Shown here: positions 49,569 through 58,162 of the stretch, piece after piece
Layout: each line of letters opens with the position of its first letter
Numbering within the stretch: position 1 is the stretch's first letter
Origin: Paraflavitalea sp966211765
GTDB lineage: Bacteria > Bacteroidota > Bacteroidia > Chitinophagales > Chitinophagaceae
DNA length: 64,000 nucleotides
Direction: 5' to 3'
Assembly (NCBI GenBank): GCA_966211765.1
Contig: CBIHOV010000003.1
Span: 124,001 to 188,000 of the forward strand
Made by a program: the position numbers and the translations under genes
Notes under the pieces: generated by a model
Database searches by the model: none
What the model saw: the letters and a program-made list of their open reading frames with translations, nothing else
Told to the model about the DNA's origin: nothing

Positions 49569-50810
49569 TCACAAATAACTTAACCACTTTTTGTCTTTGT
49601 GCTGTTGTTTATAGCCGGCATACCACTTACAAAGTGGGTAAAGCGCCAACACCAGTAGTATCCAGATGGTATATACCCACCACAGGGAAAGTCCGTAAGT
49701 ACCTTTCAGTTTGGCCGAATCGGTCACAAATGTATCCGTAACCATATCTCCAAATGGATGTCCGGTAGACATGGCAATCACTACTGCTGCCAGGTGGATC
49801 ACAAACAGGTGAATAACATAATAGAAAAAAGGCACTTTGCCGATGATCACCAACGGATTCGAAGGCTTCAGGCTTACCTTATCCAGTACAGACAATAGCA
49901 AGAGCACAGGCCCCAGGGTAATAAGCAGGTATTGAAGAGAAGCCGGATACTTGAGCACATTGAAAAAGATCATCACGGATGCAGTAGCATCTGCACCGGG
50001 TTTCCAACCGGTAGGATTACCATAAATATTAAAATACCGCAGCACCAGGAAAGTAAGAATAGCAGCAATGCCAATAAACCGCAATACACGCCTGCGCCGG
50101 GCAGGATCATATCCCTTGCTGAACAAAGCACCGAGACTATAACCTGCGGCCATCACACCCACCCAGGGCAAAATTGAATAGCCTACAAATAGTGAATAAG
50201 TTTCCCATTTGAATAAACCGGGATCATGCACTATAGCCCAGGTAAGCCTGAGGGCATCGCTGGCATCATTGGCCACATGCACATTATTCAATAAATTATG
50301 CAGGAAGATAACAGACAATGCCACCACCAGGATGGCTACATAGGGTAACCATACCAGTAAAGACAACAGCATCATACATACGCCAATAGCAGCAATGACC
50401 CCAAAGAGCCCCAGTTGGGCATTGAATGACCAGGAAAAACTGATGAAGGTCATCTCTGCCAGCAATAACCACAAGCCGCGGGTAAACAGGAAGGAAGACA
50501 ATTGCTTTTTCGACTTATGTTGGCCCATCAGGTAAGCTGAGGTGCCTGCTAGCAAAATAAAGGTGGGAGCACAAAAATGGGTGATCCAGCGAGTGATGTA
50601 TAAAATGCCGGAAGTTTTAGTCTCATCGAGCGGATAATACAGGTAGGCATCAAAATGCACAAAATCCCTTACATGGTCCAGTGCCATAATGACCATGATA
50701 AATCCCCTCAAAAAGTCGATGGATAAGAGACGGGATGGAATGGAGGCGGACTGAAAACTGGTACTTGCAGGAATGGAAGACGCGGGTCGTTCCAATACAA
50801 TGGTCGACAT
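49569..50810 (-). CDS. DUF1624-type membrane acyltransferase (heparan-alpha-glucosaminide N-acetyltransferase-like)
   Basis: 413 residues with about ten membrane helices. The signature SIDFLRGFIMVIMALDHVRDFVH near residue 30, then THFCAPTFILLAGTSAYLMG, and the middle YSILPWVGVMAAGYSLG are typical of DUF1624 and the human HGSNAT family, in which His-Asp pairs transfer an acetyl group across the membrane onto amino sugars. A role in envelope glycan modification is likely but not proven. The gene is divergent from an Lrp-type regulator, whose candidate operators lie between them. Confidence 0.88.
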   Translation of the reverse strand: MSTIVLERPASSIPASTSFQSASIPSRLLSIDFLRGFIMVIMALDHVRDFVHFDAYLYYPLDETKTSGILYITRWITHFCAPTFILLAGTSAYLMGQHKSKKQLSSFLFTRGLWLLLAEMTFISFSWSFNAQLGLFGVIAAIGVCMMLLSLLVWLPYVAILVVALSVIFLHNLLNNVHVANDASDALRLTWAIVHDPGLFKWETYSLFVGYSILPWVGVMAAGYSLGALFSKGYDPARRRRVLRFIGIAAILTFLVLRYFNIYGNPTGWKPGADATASVMIFFNVLKYPASLQYLLITLGPVLLLLSVLDKVSLKPSNPLVIIGKVPFFYYVIHLFVIHLAAVVIAMSTGHPFGDMVTDTFVTDSAKLKGTYGLSLWWVYTIWILLVLALYPLCKWYAGYKQQHKDKKWLSYL

Positions 50811-50881
50811 ACAAGAATAGGTTTTTGTTTTTAAATGGCTTAAACTTGATACAAAGGTAGATCACGAAAGCTTCACAAATG

Positions 50882-50926
50882 CCTTTGAATAAATGGTAAA
50901 ATCTATTGTTTACCTTTGAATAAATG
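50882..50926. promoter_or_regulatory. Direct repeat CCTTTGAATAAATG (x2), likely Lrp operator
   Basis: Identical 14-base copies at 50882-50895 and 50913-50926, 31 bases apart (three helical turns). The second contains the -7 box TACCTTTG (50911-50918) of the Lrp gene, so binding would block that promoter. Confidence 0.6.
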
Positions 50927-50952
50927 TTATTTTACTCAAAACACCTTCGATT

Positions 50953-51393
50953 ATGGAGTTGGATAAACTAAACTGGTCTATACTTACGGTGCTGCAGGAG
51001 AATGCCCGCTTGCCTTTTGCGGAGATAGGACGAAAAGTAGGCTTATCGGCGCCAGCTGTTGCCGAGCGGGTACAAAAGCTGGAAGATGCCGGGGTGATCA
51101 AGCGGTATACGGTGGCATTGGACTATGCAAAGGTAGGCTCTCCCTTACAAGCCATTGTATTATTTACAAGTAGTTCGGGCAAAATGGCTACCTTTTTAAA
51201 GCACATTGAAAAATTGCAGGAGGTGATGGAATGTCAACGAATAACCGGAAACTATTGTTTGATGTTAAGAATTGCAGTAAAGTCTCCTGCGCACCTGGAA
51301 GAGGTTATCAACCGGTTTGTTGAATATGGGGAGACGATCACTTCTGTGGTACTTTCGACCCCATTGGAATACCGGGTGCTCAAAGCAAAATAG
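50953..51393 (+). CDS. Lrp/AsnC family transcriptional regulator
   Basis: 146 residues: N-terminal winged helix (DKLNWSILTVLQENARLPFAEIGRKVGLSAPAVAERVQKLEDAGVI, in part) and C-terminal RAM/ligand-binding domain (GSPLQAIVLFTSSSGKMATFLK, ECQRITGNYCLMLRIAVKSPAHLEEVINRF). Family members bind amino acids and act as local regulators. Two identical direct repeats precede the gene, suggesting self-control, and they may also affect the divergent acyltransferase gene. The kinase-like gene downstream has its own -7 box. Confidence 0.93.
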   Translation: MELDKLNWSILTVLQENARLPFAEIGRKVGLSAPAVAERVQKLEDAGVIKRYTVALDYAKVGSPLQAIVLFTSSSGKMATFLKHIEKLQEVMECQRITGNYCLMLRIAVKSPAHLEEVINRFVEYGETITSVVLSTPLEYRVLKAK

Positions 51394-51407
51394 TCAGCAG
51401 AATCCCT

Positions 51408-51415
51408 TAGCTTCG
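51408..51415 (+). promoter_or_regulatory. -7-like box (TAGCTTCG)
   Basis: TAGCTTCG, the TTCG variant, 24 bases before the phosphotransferase ATG. Confidence 0.35.
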
Positions 51416-51438
51416 CGCCCCACTCAAAAAAAACAACC

Positions 51439-52434
51439 ATGGCTATTTTCCCCACCCAGTACTCTACCCTGTCGGCCCCTGCATTGGGAAAAGCCATTGA
51501 AAGCCTGTATGGGTTCCCCCCACTTAGCTGCCGGTACCTGCTGCGGGGCGTGAGCGATACGTATAAACTGGAAGGTGAGACAGCGCGGTATATCTTCAAA
51601 GTATACCGGGATGCACACCGCTCGCTGGAAGAAATAAAAGGAGAAGTGGAATTGCTGAATGCATTGCATGAAGGAGGAACCAGTGTATCCTACCCTATCA
51701 GGGACCGGGATGGCCGGCAGATCCAATCTTTCGAGGCAGCGGAAGGCACCCGTTATGGGGTATTGTTTAGCTATGCCGCGGGAAAACCGGTAGGCGTGAT
51801 CAGTGATGAGCAGATCGCCAATACGGGCCGGGCAATGGCGCAGGTGCACAATATCACTTCCACCATACAGCTCAGCCATGAAAGAAGAAGTTATAACCAC
51901 CACAGCACGCTGCTGGGGCCCATAGCTGCTTTGGCGCCGGCCTTTCATGAGCTGCCGGATGAATACCAGTATCTGCAGGATACCGCCACCGCCATCATTA
52001 AGAAGTTGGATGGATTAGATACGAGCAGCTTTAGTGAGGGCTATTGTCATTTTGATTTCCTGCCCAAGAACTTTCACATTGATGAGCACAACAAGGTCAC
52101 CTTCTTTGATTTCGATTTTGCCGGCAAAGGTTTCCTGGCCAACGACCTCATGACTTATTGGACGCATTTTGCCCTGGATGTGATCCTGGGCAAAAGCACC
52201 CGGGAGGAATCGGAAAGAGCCTTCGGGGTATTTCTGGATGCATACCGCGAAATAAGACCGGTATCAGCGGAAGAGGTGCGTGCCATCCCCTATCTCAACC
52301 TGGGCTTTTGGGTCTTTTACCTGGGCTTCCATTATGATCAGTTTGATGATTTCTCCACGCATTTCTTTACTACCCGCTTTATACGGGAACGGGTAGCGCT
52401 TATTAAAAAGATCATGGACCTCTATTGTTTCTGA
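51439..52434 (+). CDS. Aminoglycoside phosphotransferase-fold kinase
   Basis: 331 residues with the APH/choline-kinase-like fold: YIFKVYRDAHRSLEEIKGEVELL (ATP-site Lys and helix C Glu), catalytic loop YCHFDFLPKNFHI (H-x-D-x5-N) near residue 200, and the metal-binding FFDFDFAGKG about 20 residues later. Homoserine kinase type II and similar small-molecule kinases have this layout. It lies 45 bases after an Lrp-type regulator, which may hint at an amino-acid-linked substrate (inference). A strong hairpin follows the stop. Confidence 0.85.
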   Translation: MAIFPTQYSTLSAPALGKAIESLYGFPPLSCRYLLRGVSDTYKLEGETARYIFKVYRDAHRSLEEIKGEVELLNALHEGGTSVSYPIRDRDGRQIQSFEAAEGTRYGVLFSYAAGKPVGVISDEQIANTGRAMAQVHNITSTIQLSHERRSYNHHSTLLGPIAALAPAFHELPDEYQYLQDTATAIIKKLDGLDTSSFSEGYCHFDFLPKNFHIDEHNKVTFFDFDFAGKGFLANDLMTYWTHFALDVILGKSTREESERAFGVFLDAYREIRPVSAEEVRAIPYLNLGFWVFYLGFHYDQFDDFSTHFFTTRFIRERVALIKKIMDLYCF

Positions 52435-52451
52435 TACAGCTATAATAAAAT

Positions 52452-52493
52452 CAGGCCGGGTATACCGGTGATAACTCCGGTATACCTAGCCTG
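52452..52493. terminator. Strong hairpin between convergent genes
   Basis: GGTATACCGG/CCGGTATACC (perfect 10 bp) extended by CAGGC/GCCTG. It lies between the kinase and the small exported protein; there is no T-tract, but the stem is long. Confidence 0.6.
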
Positions 52494-52518
52494 GCAATAT
52501 TGTGATTAAATGTGCTTT

Positions 52519-52890
52519 CTAATCCTGCTTTCTATTTCTTACCCGCTGTTTCATCTCCGCCTTGCTTTCTTTCTTGTTGGCCTTGTATTCGCTGAATTGT
52601 GTGTCGGTCAACACGGCCTTCAGGGCCTTATCGCGCTCACCGTTTGCAGCTTTGATCTTTTTCCCTTTACTGAGGCGGTCGCCTCCTTCACTTTTGATGG
52701 CAGCTGCCTTAGCAGCAAAATCTTCATTGATAGCCTGTACTTTAGGCACCTGCTCCGCTGTGAGGCTTAGCCTTATGGTCATAGAATCGGTCATGCGTTT
52801 TGCCATAGCCCCTTTCTCTACGTCCTGTGCCTGTAAGGTGGAGAAAGCTGCGATACCCATAATGAAAAATGAGGCCAATAACTTTTTCAT
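52519..52890 (-). CDS. Small exported Spy/DUF4890-like protein
   Basis: 123 residues with a signal peptide (LLASFFIMGIAAFSTLQAQ). The mature part is helical and highly charged, with LSLTAEQVPKVQAINEDFAAK and LTDTQFSEYKANKKESKAEMKQR, the LTxxQ repeated pattern of Spy/CpxP-like periplasmic proteins. These are small chaperones or stress proteins in some bacteria. The C-terminus is Lys/Arg-rich. Role inferred from the repeat pattern only. Confidence 0.75.
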   Translation of the reverse strand: MKKLLASFFIMGIAAFSTLQAQDVEKGAMAKRMTDSMTIRLSLTAEQVPKVQAINEDFAAKAAAIKSEGGDRLSKGKKIKAANGERDKALKAVLTDTQFSEYKANKKESKAEMKQRVRNRKQD

Positions 52891-52946
52891 GCTATATACT
52901 TTTTAGGTAAACAATTGGATTGTGTGGTGTTACGCCAGTCCCGGCA

Positions 52947-53666
52947 CTACCACTGAATAGTAAAAGTACTGCCGTTTTTAAATGCCAGAGTAGCCTTGTT
53001 ATTACCCAGGAAAGTGAGGGTAGCGGCACGGCTTACAGAATAACCACCAGAACCATTGCCGGCAAACTCAACGGTTGCAGTACCTGAAACGATCTTACGG
53101 GTCGCTTTATCTACAGTGATGTTGGAAGAAGTAATGGAAATAACACTGCTGAACGAACGCTTAAGACGGATCTTAGACTGCTGTGTTCCGTTGCGTACAT
53201 AACTGGAATTGAGTACCCAGGCATTGCTGGCAGGCTCCAATCCTGTTACGGTGTACTGCGCAGTGCTGTTATCATCAGAAGACATACGGGGCGCATCGTA
53301 ATCAACGTGACCAGTGTAATTAAACTGCCACTTAGCCGGAGCGCAGGAAAGCGAACGACCGAAACTAAATGAATAATGATAAGTAACTGCTGCGCCAGGG
53401 ATGCTTTGGCCTGCAATGGTGGTATCCTTGCTCTGTCCGCAGGTTAAGTTCGTGTAGGCACTTGTTGTAGCCACCGACTCTGTTTGAACAACAAGTCCTC
53501 CGCTGGCAGGGACCACGGATTGGGTTACAGCTTCTGCCATCTCTTCTTCAGATATCTGTTCATCATTTTCTTTGTCTTTTTTGCAGGAAGAAAAAAGTAA
53601 AACTGTTGATACAGTAAGCACTACAAAAGTGGTTGCTGTGCGCATTTTCAAGACAGGAGATCTCAT
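52947..53666 (-). CDS. Lipoprotein of unknown function
   Basis: 239 residues with a lipoprotein signal (FVVLTVSTVLLFSSCKKDK, Cys about 28). An acidic linker (ENDEQISEEEMAEAV) is followed by a beta-rich domain with VTYHYSFSFGRSLSCAPAKWQFNYTGHVDY and ATLTFLGNNKATLAFKNGSTFTIQW, the last ending like a beta-strand. I do not recognise the family. An in-frame ATG at 53645 gives a slightly shorter signal. Probably outer-membrane or periplasmic. Confidence 0.7.
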   Translation of the reverse strand: MRSPVLKMRTATTFVVLTVSTVLLFSSCKKDKENDEQISEEEMAEAVTQSVVPASGGLVVQTESVATTSAYTNLTCGQSKDTTIAGQSIPGAAVTYHYSFSFGRSLSCAPAKWQFNYTGHVDYDAPRMSSDDNSTAQYTVTGLEPASNAWVLNSSYVRNGTQQSKIRLKRSFSSVISITSSNITVDKATRKIVSGTATVEFAGNGSGGYSVSRAATLTFLGNNKATLAFKNGSTFTIQW

Positions 53667-53743
53667 ATTGTTGTTGATTTAAGTACGTGTTAGGTAAGCC
53701 ACGCCCCATCGAGGGTGGTAATATGGCAGTCGATATTAAGTGG

Positions 53744-54670
53744 TTATCTGGTTTTCTTGCGAACGGTGGTTTTGGTTCTGCTTACTTTATTGCCACGCGG
53801 ACCTTGTACAGTAGTCGTTTTTCGGGTGGCCTGGTACTGTTTATTGTTGTGGGATACTGCAACGTTACGGGTAGTACGATACTTTGTAACAGTTGTATGG
53901 TTACGGGTTCTCACGGTGACGGAGGTTACACGCATGGGGCGATACAAACGGGGAGCATAGGTTACCCGGTGCGTGTGCACTACTACATAATGAGGGCGGT
54001 AACGATAACGCATGGGACGATACACCTGCCAGGCCAGTGGTTTCCAGGGGCGCCACCAGGCAGGACGGGCAGCCCAGGTAAAGGGGGAGGTCCACAACCG
54101 GTAAGAAGGCGCATATACAAACCGTACACAAGGCCATGCCCACACATTCACTACAATAGCAGCATCATTACCATATTCAACAGGCTCCATATTGGGGCCT
54201 CTGGCCAGCGAAGAACCCATAGCATTGTATGCATTGTCCTCATCGCCTGGTTCTATAATGGTTTCTTCACCAAAAATATCTTCATCACCAGCTATCTGCA
54301 CCACGGCATTGTCCTGCGCAGTCTTCTCCAATTCTATTACTGCAATATCCTGACTTTCCTTATCAGATACCAGGGCCTGTAATACAAATATCTGAACGTC
54401 GTTTTCTTTCTTATTGATCACGCGTATATAATCAATTTGACCATCTTCATTGAGATCGAGGTTATTGACCTTATTTTCTGCTGTGTTGAGTAGTTTTTCA
54501 AATTCTTCTGGAGAGGGTGCCTTTTTAAACAGTTCAAGGGCTCCCTGCAGGCTGAAATTGTCGCCAGGCAAGCCTGTAGAATCGGATGTTGCCTGGCCCT
54601 GCGTTGCAATTGATAAAGCATTCATGCTAAGGCATATTAGCAATCCGTGAATAGTCCTAGTCATTTTCAT
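53744..54670 (-). CDS. Exported protein with EF-hand-like loop and basic Arg/Thr/Trp-rich half
   Basis: 308 residues. A signal peptide (HGLLICLSMNALSIATQGQ) precedes an acidic half: PSPEEFEKLLNTAENKVNNL, then DLNEDGQIDYIRV near 73-85, which fits a Ca-binding DxNxDGxxD loop, then VQIFVLQALVSDKES. The C-terminal half (from about 185) is strongly basic and aromatic (WAWPCVRFVYAPSYRLW, WWRPWKPLAWQVYRPMRYRY, many RTT/KTT repeats). Such tails bind nucleic acid or acidic polymers in other proteins; here this is speculation. Function unknown. Confidence 0.7.
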   Translation of the reverse strand: MKMTRTIHGLLICLSMNALSIATQGQATSDSTGLPGDNFSLQGALELFKKAPSPEEFEKLLNTAENKVNNLDLNEDGQIDYIRVINKKENDVQIFVLQALVSDKESQDIAVIELEKTAQDNAVVQIAGDEDIFGEETIIEPGDEDNAYNAMGSSLARGPNMEPVEYGNDAAIVVNVWAWPCVRFVYAPSYRLWTSPFTWAARPAWWRPWKPLAWQVYRPMRYRYRPHYVVVHTHRVTYAPRLYRPMRVTSVTVRTRNHTTVTKYRTTRNVAVSHNNKQYQATRKTTTVQGPRGNKVSRTKTTVRKKTR

Positions 54671-54795
54671 AAAAGGGTGGTTTTATAATCAGACAGGAGA
54701 TTGTGTAAAAGGTTTAATTGGCTGTTAAAACATATTGGAACCAGGGCGGCCAACGCATCCTGCCCTAATTTATTGCGGCAGGCACCATAGACTTA

Positions 54796-54817
54796 GGAGG
54801 GCCAGGAATGGCCCTCC
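54796..54817. terminator. Hairpin GGAGGGCC-AGGAAT-GGCCCTCC
   Basis: A perfect 8-bp GC stem, 67 bases past the LytTR stop and 126 bases upstream of the basic exported protein. Probably ends the LytTR transcript; no T-tract. Confidence 0.5.
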
Positions 54818-54883
54818 GCAGCAAATTATATTTGCACATGAGAAAACTCTTACAAAACTTATTTAGATGTGCCCATCAGGCAT

Positions 54884-55435
54884 TTATTCGCCCAGCCATT
54901 GCCTGAACATAGGGGCCCTGAGCTTACTTATAATAATATTGGCATGATCGCCCGGCATGAGGTCTACCCGCAGGGTACCATTGAACCAGATGATGATCTT
55001 TTTAATGGAATGCCGGCTCACGATCATTTGCCGGCTGATGCGGAAAAAATCGCGGGGAGATACTGTATTCTCTATTTCTTCGATGCTTGATTTAAGGATA
55101 TGATTTCTGTCGTCCTTGGTCTTCAGGTAAACAGTTTTATTCTCACAGTAAAAGAAAGCTACCTGGCTGATGTGCACCGAAGTGAGGTGCCGGCCTGTTT
55201 TGACCAGGAAACGTTCCTTCTCTGCCTGGTATCCGGGTGCACCCTGTTCATCTTTCAATAGCAGGGCGGCACAGGAGTTCAATAATTTTCTTAATAATTC
55301 AGGTTCTCTTGCCTTGAGGAGGTTAAAGAGATTCATTAATTCATAATCGGGTGTTGATGGGTCCGCTTGTTTTTCAGTTCTACCTTTCACGTTGGTATAA
55401 GGCAAGGATGTAGAGGTTGTTATGTCCTGTTGCAT
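54884..55435 (-). CDS. Stand-alone LytTR DNA-binding regulator
   Basis: 183 residues without a receiver domain. The N-terminal 80 residues are helical and not recognised (YELMNLFNLLKAREPELLRKLLNSCAALLLK). The C-terminal LytTR domain reads RFLVKTGRHLTSVHISQVAFFYCENKTVYLKTKDDR and FFRISRQMIVSRHSIKKIIIWFNGTLRVDL. It would bind promoter repeats as a dimer. An 11-bp inverted repeat at 55528-55569 and a -7-like TAATTTAC at 55476-55483 precede the gene. Targets may include the neighbouring exported proteins or GH78 locus (inference). Confidence 0.88.
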   Translation of the reverse strand: MQQDITTSTSLPYTNVKGRTEKQADPSTPDYELMNLFNLLKAREPELLRKLLNSCAALLLKDEQGAPGYQAEKERFLVKTGRHLTSVHISQVAFFYCENKTVYLKTKDDRNHILKSSIEEIENTVSPRDFFRISRQMIVSRHSIKKIIIWFNGTLRVDLMPGDHANIIISKLRAPMFRQWLGE

Positions 55436-55469
55436 GATGGCTATCGCGGTAAGGTGACATGAATAATTT

Positions 55470-55483
55470 GACGATGTAAATTA
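55470..55483 (-). promoter_or_regulatory. -7-like element TAATTTACATCGTC
   Basis: Minus-strand element 35 bases before the LytTR start; nearly identical to that before dnaE at 25032-25046 (TAATTTTACATCGTC). Confidence 0.4.
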
Positions 55484-55527
55484 GCAACAGGAATAAACCC
55501 AATAGCTCACAGAACTACCAACTTCTG

Positions 55528-55569
55528 AATAGTACGATGAAAGCAAGGGCTGCATTTTATCGTACTATT
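55528..55569. promoter_or_regulatory. Perfect 11-bp inverted repeat AATAGTACGAT
   Basis: AATAGTACGAT (55528-55538) and ATCGTACTATT (55559-55569), arm centres 31 bases apart. It lies between the GH78 stop and the LytTR start: an operator for the latter or a terminator-like hairpin for the former. Confidence 0.5.
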
Positions 55570-55622
55570 TGTAGTTTCATCGCTTTTAACAGTATTTGAA
55601 CAGGCGGATTACAGCCGGCAAC

Positions 55623-57992
55623 TTATAGCGTAATGACCTGTTTGCCTGCTTTGAGGGGTCGGGTGGTATTGTTCCATAAGAAAGTACCCGTCAACCCCGG
55701 CGGCAAGGTGATGGCAGCCTGTACGCCCTGCTCCCCTCTCCTTTCCAGCCTTACCTCGATCTCTCCATCCGGATGCGGCATGCGACCGCCGGCCTGCTTT
55801 AATTCGCCCAACTGGGGTTTTATCTGCACTTTCCGGAAACCGGGTGCTGCCGGGGTGATACCACATATGGTAGCGAGGAAATCATAATTGGGGCTGGCGC
55901 TCCAGGCATGGCAGTCGGACCGGGTGGGATCGGGATTCTCCGCAAAAGTGGTAAGACCATTCTTCAGCATATCACGCCAGGGTGTAAGCTGGCTGTAATA
56001 AAGTTGTCCCATACCTGCTTTCTTCAGGGCCAGGGTGAGGTAAAAACGGTAATAAAAGGTTGCCTGGCTCAGGGAGGCATCATACAATACTTTTCGCATC
56101 ACTGGCTGTTGTTGTGCAACTGGGATGGCGCCGGTCAATACCCCCATGATGCTGGCATGCTGACTAAAAGTATTACGGGCAGGGGTATTGGCCATCACGC
56201 CTTTCGCTGCATCGTAACAGGCCTGGTAAGTTCCCTTGCTTAAACCGGCCGCTATCTTCCTGTACCTGGCAGCCTGTGGCTGCTTATCAAAATGACTGAA
56301 AAGGATGGCTGCCTGTTGTAAGGTGTATACATATTGCAAAGTGATCACCGAGGAATTGCCATCGGTGGCGCCGTCGGGCACGCCATTGGGAAAAGCGTGG
56401 TTCCAATCGGTAAAGTTCCACCACTTCATAGGCCCCAGCATCTGGCGGGTAGTATCAATATGACGTTCATACCAGTTCAACACGCCTTCTGCTCCTGTAA
56501 GGAACTGCTCTACAAATTTCTCATCGGGGCGGTGCATGAAGTAATCATACAACATCGATACCCAATACAGTGAGAAGGGCGGTATTACCTGCAAGCGGTT
56601 GCTGGGATACCTCCCGTGTGTTAATCCGTCGGGCACAGGGTAATAATAAAAAGCGCGCCGGGCGTTGCGCATCCGCCGGTCTTCTCCGGTCACGTATAAG
56701 GATATACGCGACTGGATGCGGGTGTCGCCTTCGTATTGCAACTGCTCGTAATAGGGACAGTCATAATAGGTTTCACCGGCGCATAGGCGGGCGGTACGCC
56801 AGCCCACGTTCCAGATATCCTGCAGGGAAGGGTCGTTGCTGGTAAAAGCAGCTTTTTGTTCGAAAGGATAACCCGTGTACATGCCATAGAGGTCATCAAT
56901 GACGAGGGGTTCATTTTGCGTAGCAATATCCAGTTGCAGGTACCGGTAGGTTCTCAACCACAGGGGACGAAACAATCTTTTGGCTCCCCCATCAGCTTCA
57001 AACACATCATAGTTGCCGGCCATTTGCTTGCCTTCAATATCATTGCGGTTGCCTTTCCCGTTTTTATTGGATAAAGCTTCTGCATACGTGAGCCGGATAA
57101 CAGCCCCTTTACCATTGCTGACTATCATTTCCGGATAAGCGACGGTATTAAAGGTTTGATCGAGCAATATACTTACGGTGGTATTGGCAGGAATGGCTAA
57201 GGCCTGGGTACCCTGTAAAAAAGCATCCGGCACCTGCAAGCCAGTGGCCCGGCGTATGGTATTGATGCGCTGTAATTTCTCTTCCATCAGGGGAATATTC
57301 CTGGGGGCCAGGGTCCACATATTATCGGTACCAAACCCTACGGTTACGGGTGAGGTCAGTTTCCTGGCAGGCAGCCATTGTGCGTCGTTGAAAGCGGGTT
57401 GCTCCCATTGCCAGGGAAATAATGCAGCCTGTACACTGTCACCCGGACCTATCACCATATAGGTATGCAGGCGGGCGCCGTTGTCCATCGAGCAGGGATG
57501 ATAGGCTTTGTTCTCCCACACTTTCCAGGAGCCATCGGTATTGATGCCTTTTTCTTTTTCGGTATCGCCCTGCAATACAAAAGCGGTTTGATTAGACACC
57601 TGTGCTACAGCAGCCTCCTCTCCCATATTCCATACCTGGGCAGCAATGGTATTGGCTCCCGGTTTGAGCCAGGGCGCCAGGTCGACGGTTTCAAAATACC
57701 AGTTGTACAGATCACCGCGGGCCGGTCCATTACATACGGGCTTTCCATTTACTAAGAGACGGTAGCGGTTGTCGGCCGATACATGCACGATAAAGGAACC
57801 AGGCTGATCGGTCAGTGTGAAGGTCTTCCGGAAGTGATAGATGCCATAGCTGCGCAGGGAAACACCGGGACAGGTGATCCAGCTGGCAGACCAATGGTCT
57901 TTCAGCAGCACTGGATTCACAGGTAACTGCTGCGCCCTACCAACAGCAAATAACAAAAGGAAAAGCGGCAAAAGGATAGCAGGTGATCTCAT
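55623..57992 (-). CDS. Alpha-L-rhamnosidase, glycoside hydrolase family 78
   Basis: 789 residues with a signal peptide (SPAILLPLFLLLFAVGRAQQ). N-terminal beta-sandwich domains (YGIYHFRKTFTLTDQPGSFIVHVSADNRYRLLVNGKPV, in part) precede the (alpha/alpha)6 barrel: YYDCPYYEQLQYEGDTRIQ holds a general-acid candidate Glu, and WNFTDWNHAFPNGVPDGATDGN and CHAWSASPNYDFLATICGI are further GH78 hallmarks. It removes terminal alpha-L-rhamnose from pectin side chains or glycosides, in the periplasm or at the surface. It follows susC-susD on the same strand, separated by a terminator-like hairpin and a heptamer array. ATG 57992 chosen at the signal peptide; 58019 and 58004 are alternatives. Confidence 0.92.
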   Translation of the reverse strand: MRSPAILLPLFLLLFAVGRAQQLPVNPVLLKDHWSASWITCPGVSLRSYGIYHFRKTFTLTDQPGSFIVHVSADNRYRLLVNGKPVCNGPARGDLYNWYFETVDLAPWLKPGANTIAAQVWNMGEEAAVAQVSNQTAFVLQGDTEKEKGINTDGSWKVWENKAYHPCSMDNGARLHTYMVIGPGDSVQAALFPWQWEQPAFNDAQWLPARKLTSPVTVGFGTDNMWTLAPRNIPLMEEKLQRINTIRRATGLQVPDAFLQGTQALAIPANTTVSILLDQTFNTVAYPEMIVSNGKGAVIRLTYAEALSNKNGKGNRNDIEGKQMAGNYDVFEADGGAKRLFRPLWLRTYRYLQLDIATQNEPLVIDDLYGMYTGYPFEQKAAFTSNDPSLQDIWNVGWRTARLCAGETYYDCPYYEQLQYEGDTRIQSRISLYVTGEDRRMRNARRAFYYYPVPDGLTHGRYPSNRLQVIPPFSLYWVSMLYDYFMHRPDEKFVEQFLTGAEGVLNWYERHIDTTRQMLGPMKWWNFTDWNHAFPNGVPDGATDGNSSVITLQYVYTLQQAAILFSHFDKQPQAARYRKIAAGLSKGTYQACYDAAKGVMANTPARNTFSQHASIMGVLTGAIPVAQQQPVMRKVLYDASLSQATFYYRFYLTLALKKAGMGQLYYSQLTPWRDMLKNGLTTFAENPDPTRSDCHAWSASPNYDFLATICGITPAAPGFRKVQIKPQLGELKQAGGRMPHPDGEIEVRLERRGEQGVQAAITLPPGLTGTFLWNNTTRPLKAGKQVITL

Positions 57993-58051
57993 TACATATA
58001 GCATTAACAGGTGAAACAACCGGATACTAAATGTATTGAAAAAACAGGTAC

Positions 58052-58086
58052 TAGCAGTTAGGTATTAGCTTTTAGCTGTTGGCTGT
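58052..58086. repeat. Heptamer array TAGCNNT
   Basis: TAGCAGT, TAGGTAT, TAGCTTT, TAGCTGT, TGGCTGT in exact 7-base register, between the SusD and GH78 genes. Confidence 0.6.
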
Positions 58087-58102
58087 GGTCTGGGCATAAA
58101 AA

Positions 58103-58138
58103 GGAACACCCGGATGATCAACTCAACCGGGTGTTTCC
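58103..58138 (-). terminator. Terminator or attenuator between susD and GH78
   Basis: GGAACACCCGG/CCGGGTGTTTCC (11 bp with one bulge) followed on the minus strand by TTTTTATG. It lies 25 bases past the SusD stop, so downstream GH78 expression may be reduced or independent. Confidence 0.7.
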
Positions 58139-58162
58139 ACGTTTTATCGATAAAAGCATTTA

